DNA from: Pseudomonas sp. | GTDB lineage: Bacteria > Pseudomonadota > Gammaproteobacteria > Pseudomonadales > Pseudomonadaceae | Length of the DNA stretch: 64,000 nt | Assembly (NCBI RefSeq): GCF_030150285.1 | Contig: NZ_JASLGE010000092.1 | Location: forward strand, 1-64,000 | Reading direction: 5' to 3' | Shown: piece after piece, positions 42,905 to 51,902 of the stretch | Layout of the letters: every line of letters starts with the position of its first letter | How positions within the stretch are numbered: the first letter of the stretch is position 1 | Made by a program: the position numbers and the translations under genes | Notes under the pieces: generated by a model | Database searches by the model: none | Told to the model about the DNA's origin: nothing | The model's input: only the letters and a program-made list of their open reading frames with translations

Positions 42905-44371
42905 TCAGAGGCGTGCGGCACCCGCCTCTGCACCGGCGATACGGCCGAGCACGGAGCCTGACGTCAGCCCCGCGCCACCCGCGTATTTGATGTAATACAA
43001 GTTGCCCACCAACTCACCGGCGGCATAGAGCCCGCTGATGGGTTTATCGTCGTCATCCAGCACCTGGGCACGGGTGTTGACCTTCAGGCCACCGAAGGTG
43101 AAGGTGATGCCGCACGTCACCGCATAGGCAACGAACGGTGGGCGGTCCAGCGGGTTAGCCCAGTTCGACTTGGGGATGTCCAGGCCTTGCGCCTCGCGGC
43201 CGTCGCGAATCGCCGGGTTGAAGGGCACCTCGCGCTGAACGGCAGTGTTGTACGCCTCCAGTGTGTGCATCAGGGCCGGGCCATTCATGCCTTCCATTTG
43301 CTCCACCAACCCTTGCAGGGTCTGCGCCTGAATACGGGTGGCTTGCCGTACCCGGTATTCATCCGGCAGCAGGTCATGGGTGTGCTGGTCAAAGATTTGC
43401 CAGGCCACACCGCCCGGCTGATTCATGACTTGTGCGCCCATGCTGGAGTAGGTGTAGTTGCGAAAGTCCTTGCCTTCATCGATAAAGCGCTTGCCGTCGG
43501 TATTGACCACCACGCCCAGATGAAAATAGTTCTTCTGCTGGTTGAGGCGGCTCAGATCGCCCATTTGCGGGGCATTGACGTCATAAAATACCGCGTGGCA
43601 GCCTGACCAGTTACCGTGCGCTACCGCGCCCACGTCCATGGCCATGCGAATGCCGTCACCGGTGTTGTAGCGTGAGCCCCGAACCTTGGCCAAGTCCCAG
43701 CCGGGCCCCAGGTATTTCGTGCGCCACTCCAGGTTGGCATGAAACCCACCCGTGGCCAGCACCAGGCTGCGCGCCGAAAACTGCTGCCCGTCGGCGCACT
43801 GTAATTGCCATAAACCCTCCGGCGAGCGCTCGATATGTTGGGTGCGGCAATCGTAGAAGACCTCTACCTGGTCTTTTTCCAATCGTCGAAACAGGGCATC
43901 CACCAGCCCCAGGCCACCCCCGGACACTTCGATGGTCAAGCCACCCCAGAACCGGTATTTGCCCTCCACCTTGAATGCCTGCCGACCATAAATGGGCATG
44001 AAACGCACGCCCTTGCCAGTCATCCAGTGCAAGGTGTCCAGGCTGCTGGACACCACGGTGTCGAGCACTTCAGGGTCGGAGCGGTACTGGCTCATGGCAG
44101 CCAGTTCACCGAAAAAATCGTCCTGGGTATAGCTGCCGAAGTCACTGTTCTGGACTTCGCTGTCCATCAAATCGGGCATCAACCGGCGCAGGTCATCCAC
44201 CCCTTGATACGCCACCCGAAAAGCCCCGCCCGTATGGGCCGAGTTGCCCCCTCGCTGCGCCTGGGGGGCCCGTTCCAGCAAGGCGACCCGCGCCCCGCTT
44301 TCACGGGCTGAAAGCGCAGCACAAAGCCCGGCATTACCGCTGCCAAGCACGATCACATCGTAAGACTGCAT
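42905..44371 (-). CDS. FAD-dependent dehydrogenase, TcuA/fumarate-reductase-like
   Basis: The 488-residue flavoprotein starts with YDVIVLGSGNAGLCAALSARESG and has the FAD-binding-2 layout: GGNSAHTGGAFRVAYQGVD, LVLATGGFHANLEWR and YNTGDGIRMAMDVGA. It ends GLYAAGELVGNLYYIKYAGGAGLTSGSVLGRIAG. It is close in form to tricarballylate dehydrogenase TcuA and related to ketosteroid dehydrogenases. No TcuB-like electron-transfer gene or TcuC is adjacent, so tricarballylate is unlikely. It is the second gene of a two-gene transcript with the meta-cleavage hydrolase. I infer that it desaturates an alicyclic acid or ketone in the same pathway. AGGAG precedes the ATG. Confidence 0.8.
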   Translation of the reverse strand: MQSYDVIVLGSGNAGLCAALSARESGARVALLERAPQAQRGGNSAHTGGAFRVAYQGVDDLRRLMPDLMDSEVQNSDFGSYTQDDFFGELAAMSQYRSDPEVLDTVVSSSLDTLHWMTGKGVRFMPIYGRQAFKVEGKYRFWGGLTIEVSGGGLGLVDALFRRLEKDQVEVFYDCRTQHIERSPEGLWQLQCADGQQFSARSLVLATGGFHANLEWRTKYLGPGWDLAKVRGSRYNTGDGIRMAMDVGAVAHGNWSGCHAVFYDVNAPQMGDLSRLNQQKNYFHLGVVVNTDGKRFIDEGKDFRNYTYSSMGAQVMNQPGGVAWQIFDQHTHDLLPDEYRVRQATRIQAQTLQGLVEQMEGMNGPALMHTLEAYNTAVQREVPFNPAIRDGREAQGLDIPKSNWANPLDRPPFVAYAVTCGITFTFGGLKVNTRAQVLDDDDKPISGLYAAGELVGNLYYIKYAGGAGLTSGSVLGRIAGAEAGAARL

Positions 44372-44461
44372 AGTTGCTCCTGATCAACCTGTCACGCGGG
44401 TTTCGCACCCACCGTGCTGCCTCTGGCCGCGACGGGCAGAGGCAGCGGCAGCGGCAAAGGC

Positions 44462-45307
44462 TTAGTGCTGGAGGAAATCGATCACCAGACGGTTGAACGC
44501 CTCTGCATGTTCCCACTGTGCCCAGTGGCCGCATTGGCTGAAGACGTGCAAACGGGCGTCGGGCAAACCATTGAGCAGCTTGAGGCTCCAGTCGATCGGC
44601 ACGAAACGGTCATCGCGCCCCCAGGTGATCAGGGTCGGGTTTTTGATATCCGGCAGGTTGGCGGTGAAATCGCCCATCTGGAACTTGCTCAGGTCAATGC
44701 TTTTGAGGAAGTTTTCCAGGTGCTGGGGGTTGGCGAGGATGCTTTTGTGGCGCAGGTTGATCAGTTCTTCCGTCAGCGCCTTGGGCTCATAGACGAACAC
44801 GTCCAGCATCTTTTTCAGGTTTTCAAGGCTAGGGTCACGGTACACCCCAAACAGCAATTTAATGCCTTCCATGGGCAGTGGTGTGAACAGGCTGGTACGA
44901 CCGACCCCACCAGACCCCATCAGGATCATTTTGCCCAGGCGCTCGGGGTAGGCAACGGCAAAGCCCAATGCACTGCCGCCGCCCATCGAGTTACCGACCA
45001 GGTGGGCCTTATCGATGTCCAGCCCGTCCATCAGGGCCTTGATCGCCCGGGCATTGATCACAAAGCGCGGTTCAGCCGTTACCAACGGGTCGGATTTACC
45101 GAAGCCTGGGCAGTCCATCAAAATAACGCGGTAGCCCGCCTCGACGAAGGCATCGATATTACGGTGGAAGTTGGCCCACCCAGTGGCACCCGCGCCCGAG
45201 CCGTGAACCATGATGACGGCTTCGCCCTCCCCGGCTTCGTTGTAATGCATTTTCCATTCAGGGGTCTGGACGAATTTGCTGGTGTTTTCTTGGGTAAATC
45301 GACTCAT
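44462..45307 (-). CDS. Meta-cleavage product hydrolase (BphD/MhpC/HsaD type)
   Basis: The 281-residue alpha/beta hydrolase has the oxyanion loop HGSGAGATGW, the nucleophile Ser107 in GNSMGGG, the acid in WGRDDRFVP (Asp232/233) and His261 in CGHWAQWEH. The C-G-H-W-A-Q-W-E-H block is diagnostic for C-C hydrolases that split ring-fission products into an acid and 2-hydroxypenta-2,4-dienoate. An Arg (LRHKSI, about 186) matches the conserved substrate-binding Arg. It is the first gene after a 371-bp gap that contains a strong sigma-54 promoter and belongs with the dioxygenase and hydratase encoded upstream. Confidence 0.9.
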   Translation of the reverse strand: MSRFTQENTSKFVQTPEWKMHYNEAGEGEAVIMVHGSGAGATGWANFHRNIDAFVEAGYRVILMDCPGFGKSDPLVTAEPRFVINARAIKALMDGLDIDKAHLVGNSMGGGSALGFAVAYPERLGKMILMGSGGVGRTSLFTPLPMEGIKLLFGVYRDPSLENLKKMLDVFVYEPKALTEELINLRHKSILANPQHLENFLKSIDLSKFQMGDFTANLPDIKNPTLITWGRDDRFVPIDWSLKLLNGLPDARLHVFSQCGHWAQWEHAEAFNRLVIDFLQH

Positions 45308-45447
45308 GGGGTTCAGTCCTTATTATGGGTTTTGTAGCGGTACGAGCATCGCGCAGCACGCGCGGTTGGGGTGTCAGAAAGGCGCGCGATAAAGTCGCCC
45401 GGCCATGGCGCTGTCGGGCCAGGCGGTGCAGCCATTAACAGGGCAAT

Positions 45448-45464
45448 AGCAATGGCTGTGCCAT
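45448..45464 (-). promoter_or_regulatory. Sigma-54 (-24/-12) promoter for the hydrolase-FAD dehydrogenase transcript
   Basis: On the minus strand the sequence reads TGGCAC-AGCCA-TTGCT. It has a perfect TGGCAC, a perfect TTGCT and exactly ten bases between GG and GC. Transcription would start about 130 bp before the hydrolase gene. The cluster encodes its own sigma-54 activator. Confidence 0.85.
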
Positions 45465-45575
45465 CCGTCAGTCATCGCCAAATATTGAAAATATTTCTAT
45501 ATTTATCAGTAACTTACTAAAAACATGCTGTTCCATTTATGCCTCAGGTGCAGGCCGCAACGGGATGAGAAAAGT

Positions 45576-45618
45576 GTGAAGGTTCATCAAATTCAGCATT
45601 AAAAAGATGAATCTTCAC
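45576..45618. promoter_or_regulatory. Upstream activator element B (inverted repeat)
   Basis: GTGAAGGTTCATC (45576-45588) and GATGAATCTTCAC (45606-45618) form a 13-bp inverted repeat with one mismatch. Inside it, TTCATCAAATTCAGCATT (45583-45600) matches element A at 56674-56691 in 15 of 18 positions. Its near end is about 121 bp upstream of the -24 box, a normal distance for XylR/DmpR-type sites. It could also act as a terminator stem for the upstream transcript. Confidence 0.7.
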
Positions 45619-45678
45619 CGGCTCCGTGTTGGCCACTCAAACACCGGGCTTCAGAGGGGGGACATGGCCGTGATTGCA

Positions 45679-46467
45679 TCAATCAAAGCGCACAGAGCAA
45701 CTGCCGATACCGGCAATGCTCACGCGCAAGTTGTCACCGGCCACGACCGGCACCATGGCCGACAGTGCCCCGGACAAAATCACTTCGCCGGCCTTGAGGC
45801 TCATGCCCAATCGGCCCAGGGTATTGGCCAGCCAGGCCACCGCGACCGCCGGTGAACCCAGGGTGGCAGCCCCTGCGCCGGTGCCGACGATGCGGCCGTT
45901 CTTCTCCAGCACCATGCCGGTGGTGTAGAGGTCCAGCGAGCGCGGGCTGACCAGCTTGTCACTGAGCACAAACACACCGCACGAGGCGTTGTCCGCCACG
46001 GTGTCCTGGATGGTTATTTTCCAGTCACGGATACGCGAATCGACAATTTCGAAACACGCCATCACCCCGTCTGTGGCACGTAATACGTCGGCCACGGTGA
46101 TGCCCGGCCCTGACAGGTCGTGTTTGAGCACAAAGGCGATTTCACCTTCAGCCTTGGGCTGGATCAGGGTGTTCATGGCAATGCTCGCGCCCGGGTTCAC
46201 CACCATGGCATCGGTCAACTGACCGAAGTCCGGCTGGTGCACCCCCAGCATGTCCATCACCGCCTGGCTGGTCACACCGATTTTCTTGCCGATGATCCGC
46301 TCCCCGGTGGCTACCCGGCGGCTGATCACGTGCTGCTGGATCTGGTATGCGTGTTCCAGCGTCAAGCCTGGGTTGCCTTCGGTCAGCGGTGCAATGGGCC
46401 GGGCCTCGATCAGCGCGTTGAACAACTGGTCGCCCATGCGCTGAATAGCAAGTGTTGAATCGTTCAC
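45679..46467 (-). CDS. 2-hydroxypenta-2,4-dienoate hydratase (MhpD/BphH-like)
   Basis: The 262-residue protein matches the hydratase/4-oxalocrotonate decarboxylase family. It has RIIGKKIGVTSQAVMDMLGVHQPDFGQL, QPKAEGEIAFVLKHDL (metal ligands Glu-x-Glu), GVMACFEIVDSRIRDWKI, DNASCGVFVL and GAATLGSPAVAVAWLANTL. It adds water to the dienoate released by the meta-cleavage hydrolase, giving 4-hydroxy-2-oxovalerate. The start is a GTG with AGGAG seven bases upstream. The next enzymes of the classic route (aldolase and acetaldehyde dehydrogenase) are not in the window. Confidence 0.9.
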   Translation of the reverse strand: MNDSTLAIQRMGDQLFNALIEARPIAPLTEGNPGLTLEHAYQIQQHVISRRVATGERIIGKKIGVTSQAVMDMLGVHQPDFGQLTDAMVVNPGASIAMNTLIQPKAEGEIAFVLKHDLSGPGITVADVLRATDGVMACFEIVDSRIRDWKITIQDTVADNASCGVFVLSDKLVSPRSLDLYTTGMVLEKNGRIVGTGAGAATLGSPAVAVAWLANTLGRLGMSLKAGEVILSGALSAMVPVVAGDNLRVSIAGIGSCSVRFD

Positions 46468-46494
46468 GTTGTAGCTCCTGCAATTTGCCGAAAA

Positions 46495-46950
46495 TTAAGG
46501 CTCAAGTGTCGGGGTGATGGCCGCATAGCCTGCCTGTGCACATTCACAATCCTGCTCCTCGCTAGCACCGGAGACGCCGATGGCACCGAGTAACCGGCCG
46601 TGCAGATGAAACGGTAAGGCACCGCCCATGGGCACCAGCCGCGGGCGCAGCATCAAGCACTGCCTGACGTGCTCAGGCGCATCGCGCAGGCGGTGACTCA
46701 CATCCGCCGTGGGCATGCCAAACGACACGGCCGTCAATGCCTTGTCCTGGGCCAGTTCGATGGTGTGCAGCGGTGCGCCGGCGGTTCTGCCGAATGCCAT
46801 CAAGTGCCCGCCGGCGTCGAGCACTGCGACACTGACCCGCCAGCCGCTGTTACCGGCATGCTGCAACGCGGTGTCCATGGCCAGCCGGGCGCAGGCCATG
46901 CTCAACGGGTCAGCCAAGCGGGTGTTGACCCCCTGCGTATCCTCACTCAT
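46495..46950 (-). CDS. GlcG/HbpS family protein (DUF336)
   Basis: The 151-residue soluble protein has the family features: CARLAMDTALQHAGNSGWRVSVAVLDAGGHLMAFGRTAGAP, DKALTAVSFGMPTADVS and ALPFHLHGRLLGAIGVSGA, ending DCECAQAGYAAI. Family members bind haem or cobalamin-like ligands or support glycolate and diol metabolism. They are frequent in aromatic degradation clusters but their role there is not settled. The start overlaps the RND transporter stop by four bases and the hydratase follows after 27 bp, so it lies inside the operon. Confidence 0.82.
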   Translation of the reverse strand: MSEDTQGVNTRLADPLSMACARLAMDTALQHAGNSGWRVSVAVLDAGGHLMAFGRTAGAPLHTIELAQDKALTAVSFGMPTADVSHRLRDAPEHVRQCLMLRPRLVPMGGALPFHLHGRLLGAIGVSGASEEQDCECAQAGYAAITPTLEP

Positions 46951-49373
46951 ACCTTCACTTCCTTATTATTAAATGCGCTGGCGGGCTCAGTGGCCGCCTT
47001 GGCGGGGCGCAACAAAAAACAGGCCAGCGCGGGAACCAGTACCAGCGCCACCAGCATGTTGCACAGGAACATAAAGGTCAGCAGAACCCCCATGTCGGCC
47101 TGGAACTTGATCGGTGAAAAGACCCAGGTGACGACCCCCAACGACAGCGTCAGGCCGGTGAACACCACCACTCGGCCGGTGAACATCAAGGCTTGCCGGT
47201 AGGCCATCGCCAGGCTCTCGCCACGGCGTAGCCAGAACAGCGTCACGCTCAAGATGTACAGCGCATAATCGACACCGATGCCCACGCCCAACGCCACCAC
47301 CGGCAAGGTCGCAACTTTCAGGCCCATGTTGAACTGCACCATCAGTGCCTCGGCCAGCAACGACGTCAAAATCAACGGCAAGATGGCGCACAGCACAGCC
47401 CGCCATGAGCGGAAGGCGATAAAGCACAGCAGCGTGACGGCCAGGTAAACCCCGAGCAGCATTTTGGTATTGGCGCTCTTGACCACCATGTTGGTGGCGC
47501 TTTCGATCCCGGCATTGCCTGCGGCCATCAGGAACGTGACGTCTTCGTCGTTGTATTTGTCCGCGAAGGCTTGAGTGACCTTGACCACCGACTCCAGGGT
47601 GTCGGCCTTGTGATCGGCCAGGTAGGCATAGATCGACAACAGGCTGCAGGTGCCATTGAACAGCTCACGCGGAGAGCGCATGGCAGCCGCGTTGATCATC
47701 GATTGGTTGGCCGGCAACTCATCCCACTTGAAGTTGCCTTCGTTCATGCCGACGTTGATCTTGCGCGACAAACCGGCGATGGACTTGGTGTCTTCAACGC
47801 CCGGCAGTTCGCGCAGCCGCCACTCCAGCTCTTCCACCTTGCGAAGCATCGCGTAGTCCACGCATTTGCCCGGCAGCGTTTGCGCCATGATCACGAACAC
47901 ATCGCTGCTGGCCTGGTAGTGATCGATGATGAACTGGTTATCACGGTTGTACCGCGAGTCGGCCCGCAGTTCCGGCGCGCCCGGGTCCAGGTCGCCTACT
48001 TTCAGGCCCTGGCCCATCCACAAGGCACCGGCCCCCACCGCCACGGCGACCACCAGGGCCATGGCCGCAGAACGCGGGTGGGTAAAGCGGGTAAACAGGC
48101 GCACCAACGGTTGTGCGGGCTGGCCCGGCTGCTGGGTTTCATGTTTAAGGCTACGGGCCGCTGCCGCCGGTGAAACGCCGGTGAACGACAACATGATCGG
48201 CAGCAGCGCCAGGTTGGTGAACACCAGAATGCCCACCCCGAGGCTGGCGATCAGCGCCAGTTCCTGTATCACCGGCACATCGACCAGGGTCAATACCGCA
48301 AAGCCCACCACGTCGGCCAACAGCGCGGTCATGCCCGCTGCAAACAAGCGGCGAAAGGTATAGCGGGCGGCGATCAGCTTATGTGTGCCGCGCCCCACAT
48401 CCTGCATGATGCCGTTCATTTTTTGCGCGCCGTGGCTCACGCCAATGGCATACACCAAAAACGGCACCAGGATCGAATACGGGTTGAGTTCGTAACCGAG
48501 CAAAGGCAACAGCCCCAGCAGCCAGACCACCCCGATCAGCGTGCACAGTTGCACCACCAGCGTGCTGCGCACACAGCGGGTGAACAGGTAGAGGATGACG
48601 CTGGTGATCAGCACCGCTGCCGCAAAGAACGCCAGCACCGAGTACAGCCCGTCGATCAGATCGCCCATGACCTTGGCAAACCCGGTGATGTGGATATCCA
48701 CGCCTTGGGCCTGGTATTGACTGCGCAGCGCTTCCAGGCTGTCGGACAACTGCTTGTAATCGAGTGCCTCGCCGGTTTTGGGGTCGATGTCCAGCAACGG
48801 CAAATACACGATGCTGGAGCGCAGGTCACGGGCCACCAACTGGCCAATTTCCCCGGAGCGCTCGACGTTGGCGCGCAAGCTGTCCAGGCTCGCCGGGCTG
48901 CCGTCAAAACCGTCCGGCACCACCGAGCCACCGTCAAAACCTTCTTCGGTCACACCTTGCCAGCGCGTGGCGGGCGTCCAGAGCGAGCGCATAAAGGCCC
49001 GGTCAACACCGTTCAGCAGGTACAACTCATCATTGAGCTGGCGCAGGGTTTCCATATACCCGGCATTGAACACATCACCTTCCTGGCGCATGGCCACGGC
49101 CACACGCACGGCATTGCCCGCCCCTTTCAGGTCGTGGGCATGCTCCAGATAATTGAGGGTAAAGGCATGATGCGCCGGGATGGTTTTGACATAACTGGCG
49201 TTGAGTCGAACCTGGCTAGCCGCCATCGCCAACAACACCGTGATGACCAGGCAACAGCCGACCACCACAAAGCGATGGTTGAACAGCAGGCGCTCCAGCC
49301 AGTTGCCCGATGACCTGTCAAAGTCCGCCAGGGAGGCGATGGCCGTAAAGCCATCGTTATGATTGATCGCCAT
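46947..49373 (-). CDS. RND superfamily (MMPL-like) transporter
   Basis: The 808-residue protein has 12 predicted membrane helices in two repeats. The first repeat runs from LLFNHRFVVVGCCLVITVLLAM to the helices around ADVVGFAVLTLVD. The second contains LPVVALGVGIGVDYALYILSV with the typical Gly-Asp motif. Both large periplasmic loops are present. It resembles MmpL/HpnN-like hydrophobe transporters rather than AcrB. In this operon it follows DUF1302, DUF1329 and Ycf48-like genes, a set seen in loci for hydrophobic substrates, so it probably moves the substrate or a lipid-like product across the envelope. Confidence 0.84.
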   Translation of the reverse strand: MAINHNDGFTAIASLADFDRSSGNWLERLLFNHRFVVVGCCLVITVLLAMAASQVRLNASYVKTIPAHHAFTLNYLEHAHDLKGAGNAVRVAVAMRQEGDVFNAGYMETLRQLNDELYLLNGVDRAFMRSLWTPATRWQGVTEEGFDGGSVVPDGFDGSPASLDSLRANVERSGEIGQLVARDLRSSIVYLPLLDIDPKTGEALDYKQLSDSLEALRSQYQAQGVDIHITGFAKVMGDLIDGLYSVLAFFAAAVLITSVILYLFTRCVRSTLVVQLCTLIGVVWLLGLLPLLGYELNPYSILVPFLVYAIGVSHGAQKMNGIMQDVGRGTHKLIAARYTFRRLFAAGMTALLADVVGFAVLTLVDVPVIQELALIASLGVGILVFTNLALLPIMLSFTGVSPAAAARSLKHETQQPGQPAQPLVRLFTRFTHPRSAAMALVVAVAVGAGALWMGQGLKVGDLDPGAPELRADSRYNRDNQFIIDHYQASSDVFVIMAQTLPGKCVDYAMLRKVEELEWRLRELPGVEDTKSIAGLSRKINVGMNEGNFKWDELPANQSMINAAAMRSPRELFNGTCSLLSIYAYLADHKADTLESVVKVTQAFADKYNDEDVTFLMAAGNAGIESATNMVVKSANTKMLLGVYLAVTLLCFIAFRSWRAVLCAILPLILTSLLAEALMVQFNMGLKVATLPVVALGVGIGVDYALYILSVTLFWLRRGESLAMAYRQALMFTGRVVVFTGLTLSLGVVTWVFSPIKFQADMGVLLTFMFLCNMLVALVLVPALACFLLRPAKAATEPASAFNNKEVKV

Positions 49374-49403
49374 AGTCTGTGACCTTCTTCTGTACCGGCC
49401 GGC

Positions 49404-50468
49404 TTAGCGCAAGGCGCTCGGCGGGAAACGAGTAATACCGTGAGTGCCAACCGCCAGGCTGCCGCCATCGGGCATGGCCAGCAGTGCAATCAGCGGGAAT
49501 CGCTGTTCGGGGGAGACCGGCCGAAAACTGCGACCGTCATCACGGCTTATCCAGCCCTGCCCGGACTCATCGGCCAGCAAAATCGCGCCATCGCGCAACT
49601 CGGTCGCGGCCGTCAGGCTTTTGTGGGTGGGCAATGCCACGGCCTGCCAGCTGGAGCCCAGGTCGACCGAGCGGAACACGTGCCCGCGCAGACCAAAGGC
49701 CAGCAAGTGATGATTATTTGAGGCCAGCAAGCCAAAAAAGCTGCCGTCATACGGCCCCTCTAGCCGGGTAAAACCGCTGAGGTCGGCGCGGGTGTGCATC
49801 AACCCGCCCTGCTCGCCTGCCAGGTAGAGCCGACCATTGATCGCTTGCACGGCATTCAAATGTTGCGACTGGCTGCCCTCAAGCACATTCAACGCCGGCT
49901 CCCAGTGCTGGCCTGCGTCCTGGGTGCTGAACACCAGACCGTAGGCACCGACCGCCACGGCGTGCCCAGCGCTCAGGCATTGCACCGCCAGAAAAGGCTT
50001 GTCGGCCCCTTCGGCCACCAAACCGCGTGCTTCCCGTAGCTGCTCCGCGCCCCGGCTGGCTTGCAGAATGGCGTTGGCGGCTTGAACGCCGTCCAGTTGC
50101 CGCTGCCAGTTTTTACCGCCGTCGCGGGTCGCGAGAATCACCCCACGATGGCCCACGGCCCAGCCATTGAGACGGTCGGCAAAGCACAGCCCGGTCAAAC
50201 TGACCGTGACGGGCACATTGGCCGGCTGCCAGTTCTGGCCTTGATCATCCGAGTAAAGAATATGACCGCGCTGGCCGGCAACCACCATGCGCCCGCCAGC
50301 CATCGCCGCCGCATTGAGCGCCGAGTGACGGGCTAACGCCGACGGCAGCGACTTCTGTGCCAGGGTGTCGGGCGCGCTACGCGTCTGTGCAACCGTGCCG
50401 GTTGCCAACCAGCCGGCAAGCAACCCCGCAAGGACCTTGCACAGCCAAGCCTTGTTTTGTTTATTCAC
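49404..50468 (-). CDS. Ycf48/Hcf136-like BNR-repeat protein
   Basis: The 354-residue secreted protein has a signal peptide ending ATGTVA and repeated BNR/Ycf48-type blades. These include GHILYSDDQGQNWQPANVP, LNGWAVGHRGVILATRDGGKNWQRQ, HAVAVGAYGLVFSTQDAGQHWEPAL and HVFRSVDLGSSWQAVALP, spaced about 45 to 90 residues apart. It should fold as a beta-propeller in the periplasm. The GTG at 50468 has GGAGG six bases upstream and is preferred over the GTG just before it. It precedes the RND gene by 30 bp and follows DUF1329, where it may help assemble the transport complex. Confidence 0.82.
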   Translation of the reverse strand: MNKQNKAWLCKVLAGLLAGWLATGTVAQTRSAPDTLAQKSLPSALARHSALNAAAMAGGRMVVAGQRGHILYSDDQGQNWQPANVPVTVSLTGLCFADRLNGWAVGHRGVILATRDGGKNWQRQLDGVQAANAILQASRGAEQLREARGLVAEGADKPFLAVQCLSAGHAVAVGAYGLVFSTQDAGQHWEPALNVLEGSQSQHLNAVQAINGRLYLAGEQGGLMHTRADLSGFTRLEGPYDGSFFGLLASNNHHLLAFGLRGHVFRSVDLGSSWQAVALPTHKSLTAATELRDGAILLADESGQGWISRDDGRSFRPVSPEQRFPLIALLAMPDGGSLAVGTHGITRFPPSALR

Positions 50469-50525
50469 CACATACCTCCGGTAAGACAGGCGTGGGCGAC
50501 CGCTAAGGGGCCCACGCCACGAACA

Positions 50526-51893
50526 TCAGCGGGCGCTCATCTTGGTCAGCGACTCAGGTGAGAAGTAGCTGTCACGGCGACGATCGGTGATTGCGAACTG
50601 CTCATTGCCGGCGTCGCCCAAGGCGCAGTTGTACATCCAGGCCTTGGTCCGGTGGTCATGGAAAAAACTGGTGCAAAAGTTCACCACGGCCGGGATATCC
50701 GGTGCCACGAAAGGCGTGGTCAACGAGGTGCGCCACAGGGTGCCTTCGGCATCCCAGCCATCGATGATCGCGTTACCCCAGGTGTCCTCGTCGTAGTAGA
50801 ACTTGCGTTTAGGCACGGCGTGACGCTTGCCGTCCTTGAGGGTCGCTTCGACTTCCCACACACGGTGCAGCTCCCAGCGCATCATGTCCGGGTTGACATG
50901 GCGCTGGGCCATGACCTTTTCATCACCATTGGCCAACAACGCGTTGTTGTTGTAGGGAATGATCATTTCCTTCTTGCCGATCAGCTTCCAGTCATAGCGC
51001 TCGGGGGAACCGGTGCCGCCATAGTTTTCGTCCACAAAGTTGACGCCCGACGCCACCGGGTTGGGCGTGTCGAAGTTGATGCTCGGGGCGCGACGGACCC
51101 GACGTTGCCCGGACAAGTATTGCCACAAGGTGCGGCCCTGCACGTAGTCGGTCACGTTGTGCACCATCAATGCCTCGCCGGCGCGAAATGCCGGGGCATA
51201 GGTCAACTGAATAGCCATCATGTAGTTGATGCCGGATGAGCCGGGCGAACCTTCTTTGAAGTAGTACGGGTACTGGGCTTCGTCCTCGGCTGCGGTAGCC
51301 AGCACGCGCTGACCGTCTGCCGTGGTGGTCCACACTTTGTACTTGCTGTGGGTCGACTCACCGCGCCACAACAACTGGTGATTCCATTGCACCTCGACCC
51401 CTGATTTCGGGAAGGGGAACGGCACACCGCCATATGCCCCCTTGACGATCAGGCCATCGCCTTCAAGGCTGGCGTCCGTGGCGTTCTTGAACGTGTTGTC
51501 ATACACCCACTGAGGGGCGGCGGCCGTGCGACGCGTCGGGTAGACATCGATACGGAACGTCTGCGGGTTGTCCTTGAGCAACTGGATCACGCCGTCGCTG
51601 AGCTTGCTTTGGTACTCGGCCATATTGGCCGCCGTGATGGTGTACAGCGGCTTGTCCTGGCTGAACGGGTCGTAGGCCCTGTGGCCCTGCTGATAGCCGG
51701 CCGGTACCGTGGTGTAACCCCCGGACCAGGCCGGAATGCTGCCGTCGGCATTGGCCGCCCGCTCGGCCCCCATGGGCGTCAGGGTGGTTTTCAGGGCCTG
51801 GGCCTGCTCGGCACTGACGCCGGCGTTAGCTGACAGGGCGGCCAGGGACAGCGCAAGGCTGGTCAACAACTGAGCGATCTTATTGTTGTGCAT
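50526..51893 (-). CDS. DUF1329 family envelope protein
   Basis: The 455-residue secreted protein has a signal peptide (MHNNKIAQLLTSLALSLAALSANA) and DUF1329 features: LTPMGAERAANADGSIPAWSGG near residue 35, a long beta-rich core (GGVPFPFPKSGVEVQWNH, RVRRAPSINFDTPNP) and GKRHAVPKRKFYYDEDTWG. The family has a LolA/LolB-like fold and probably binds a hydrophobic molecule in the periplasm. The ATG at 51893 begins the signal peptide. It lies nine bases after the DUF1302 gene and the two probably work together. Confidence 0.85.
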   Translation of the reverse strand: MHNNKIAQLLTSLALSLAALSANAGVSAEQAQALKTTLTPMGAERAANADGSIPAWSGGYTTVPAGYQQGHRAYDPFSQDKPLYTITAANMAEYQSKLSDGVIQLLKDNPQTFRIDVYPTRRTAAAPQWVYDNTFKNATDASLEGDGLIVKGAYGGVPFPFPKSGVEVQWNHQLLWRGESTHSKYKVWTTTADGQRVLATAAEDEAQYPYYFKEGSPGSSGINYMMAIQLTYAPAFRAGEALMVHNVTDYVQGRTLWQYLSGQRRVRRAPSINFDTPNPVASGVNFVDENYGGTGSPERYDWKLIGKKEMIIPYNNNALLANGDEKVMAQRHVNPDMMRWELHRVWEVEATLKDGKRHAVPKRKFYYDEDTWGNAIIDGWDAEGTLWRTSLTTPFVAPDIPAVVNFCTSFFHDHRTKAWMYNCALGDAGNEQFAITDRRRDSYFSPESLTKMSAR

Positions 51894-51902
51894 TGTCACT
51901 AC

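Larger units (their letters stand above)
45308..45678. other. Regulatory gap inside the meta-cleavage region
   Basis: The 371-bp gap contains a -24/-12 promoter at 45448-45464 and an AT-rich palindrome AAATATT-GAA-AATATTT at 45480-45496, possibly an IHF-type bend site. A 13-bp inverted repeat lies at 45576-45618 and includes the probable activator element. It separates the hydratase gene from the hydrolase gene and shows that the cluster has two transcripts. Confidence 0.65.

Noticed and set aside
42905..44371. Calling the FAD enzyme tricarballylate dehydrogenase TcuA
   Set aside because: The neighbours needed for tricarballylate use (TcuB, TcuC) are absent and the gene shares a transcript with a meta-cleavage hydrolase.
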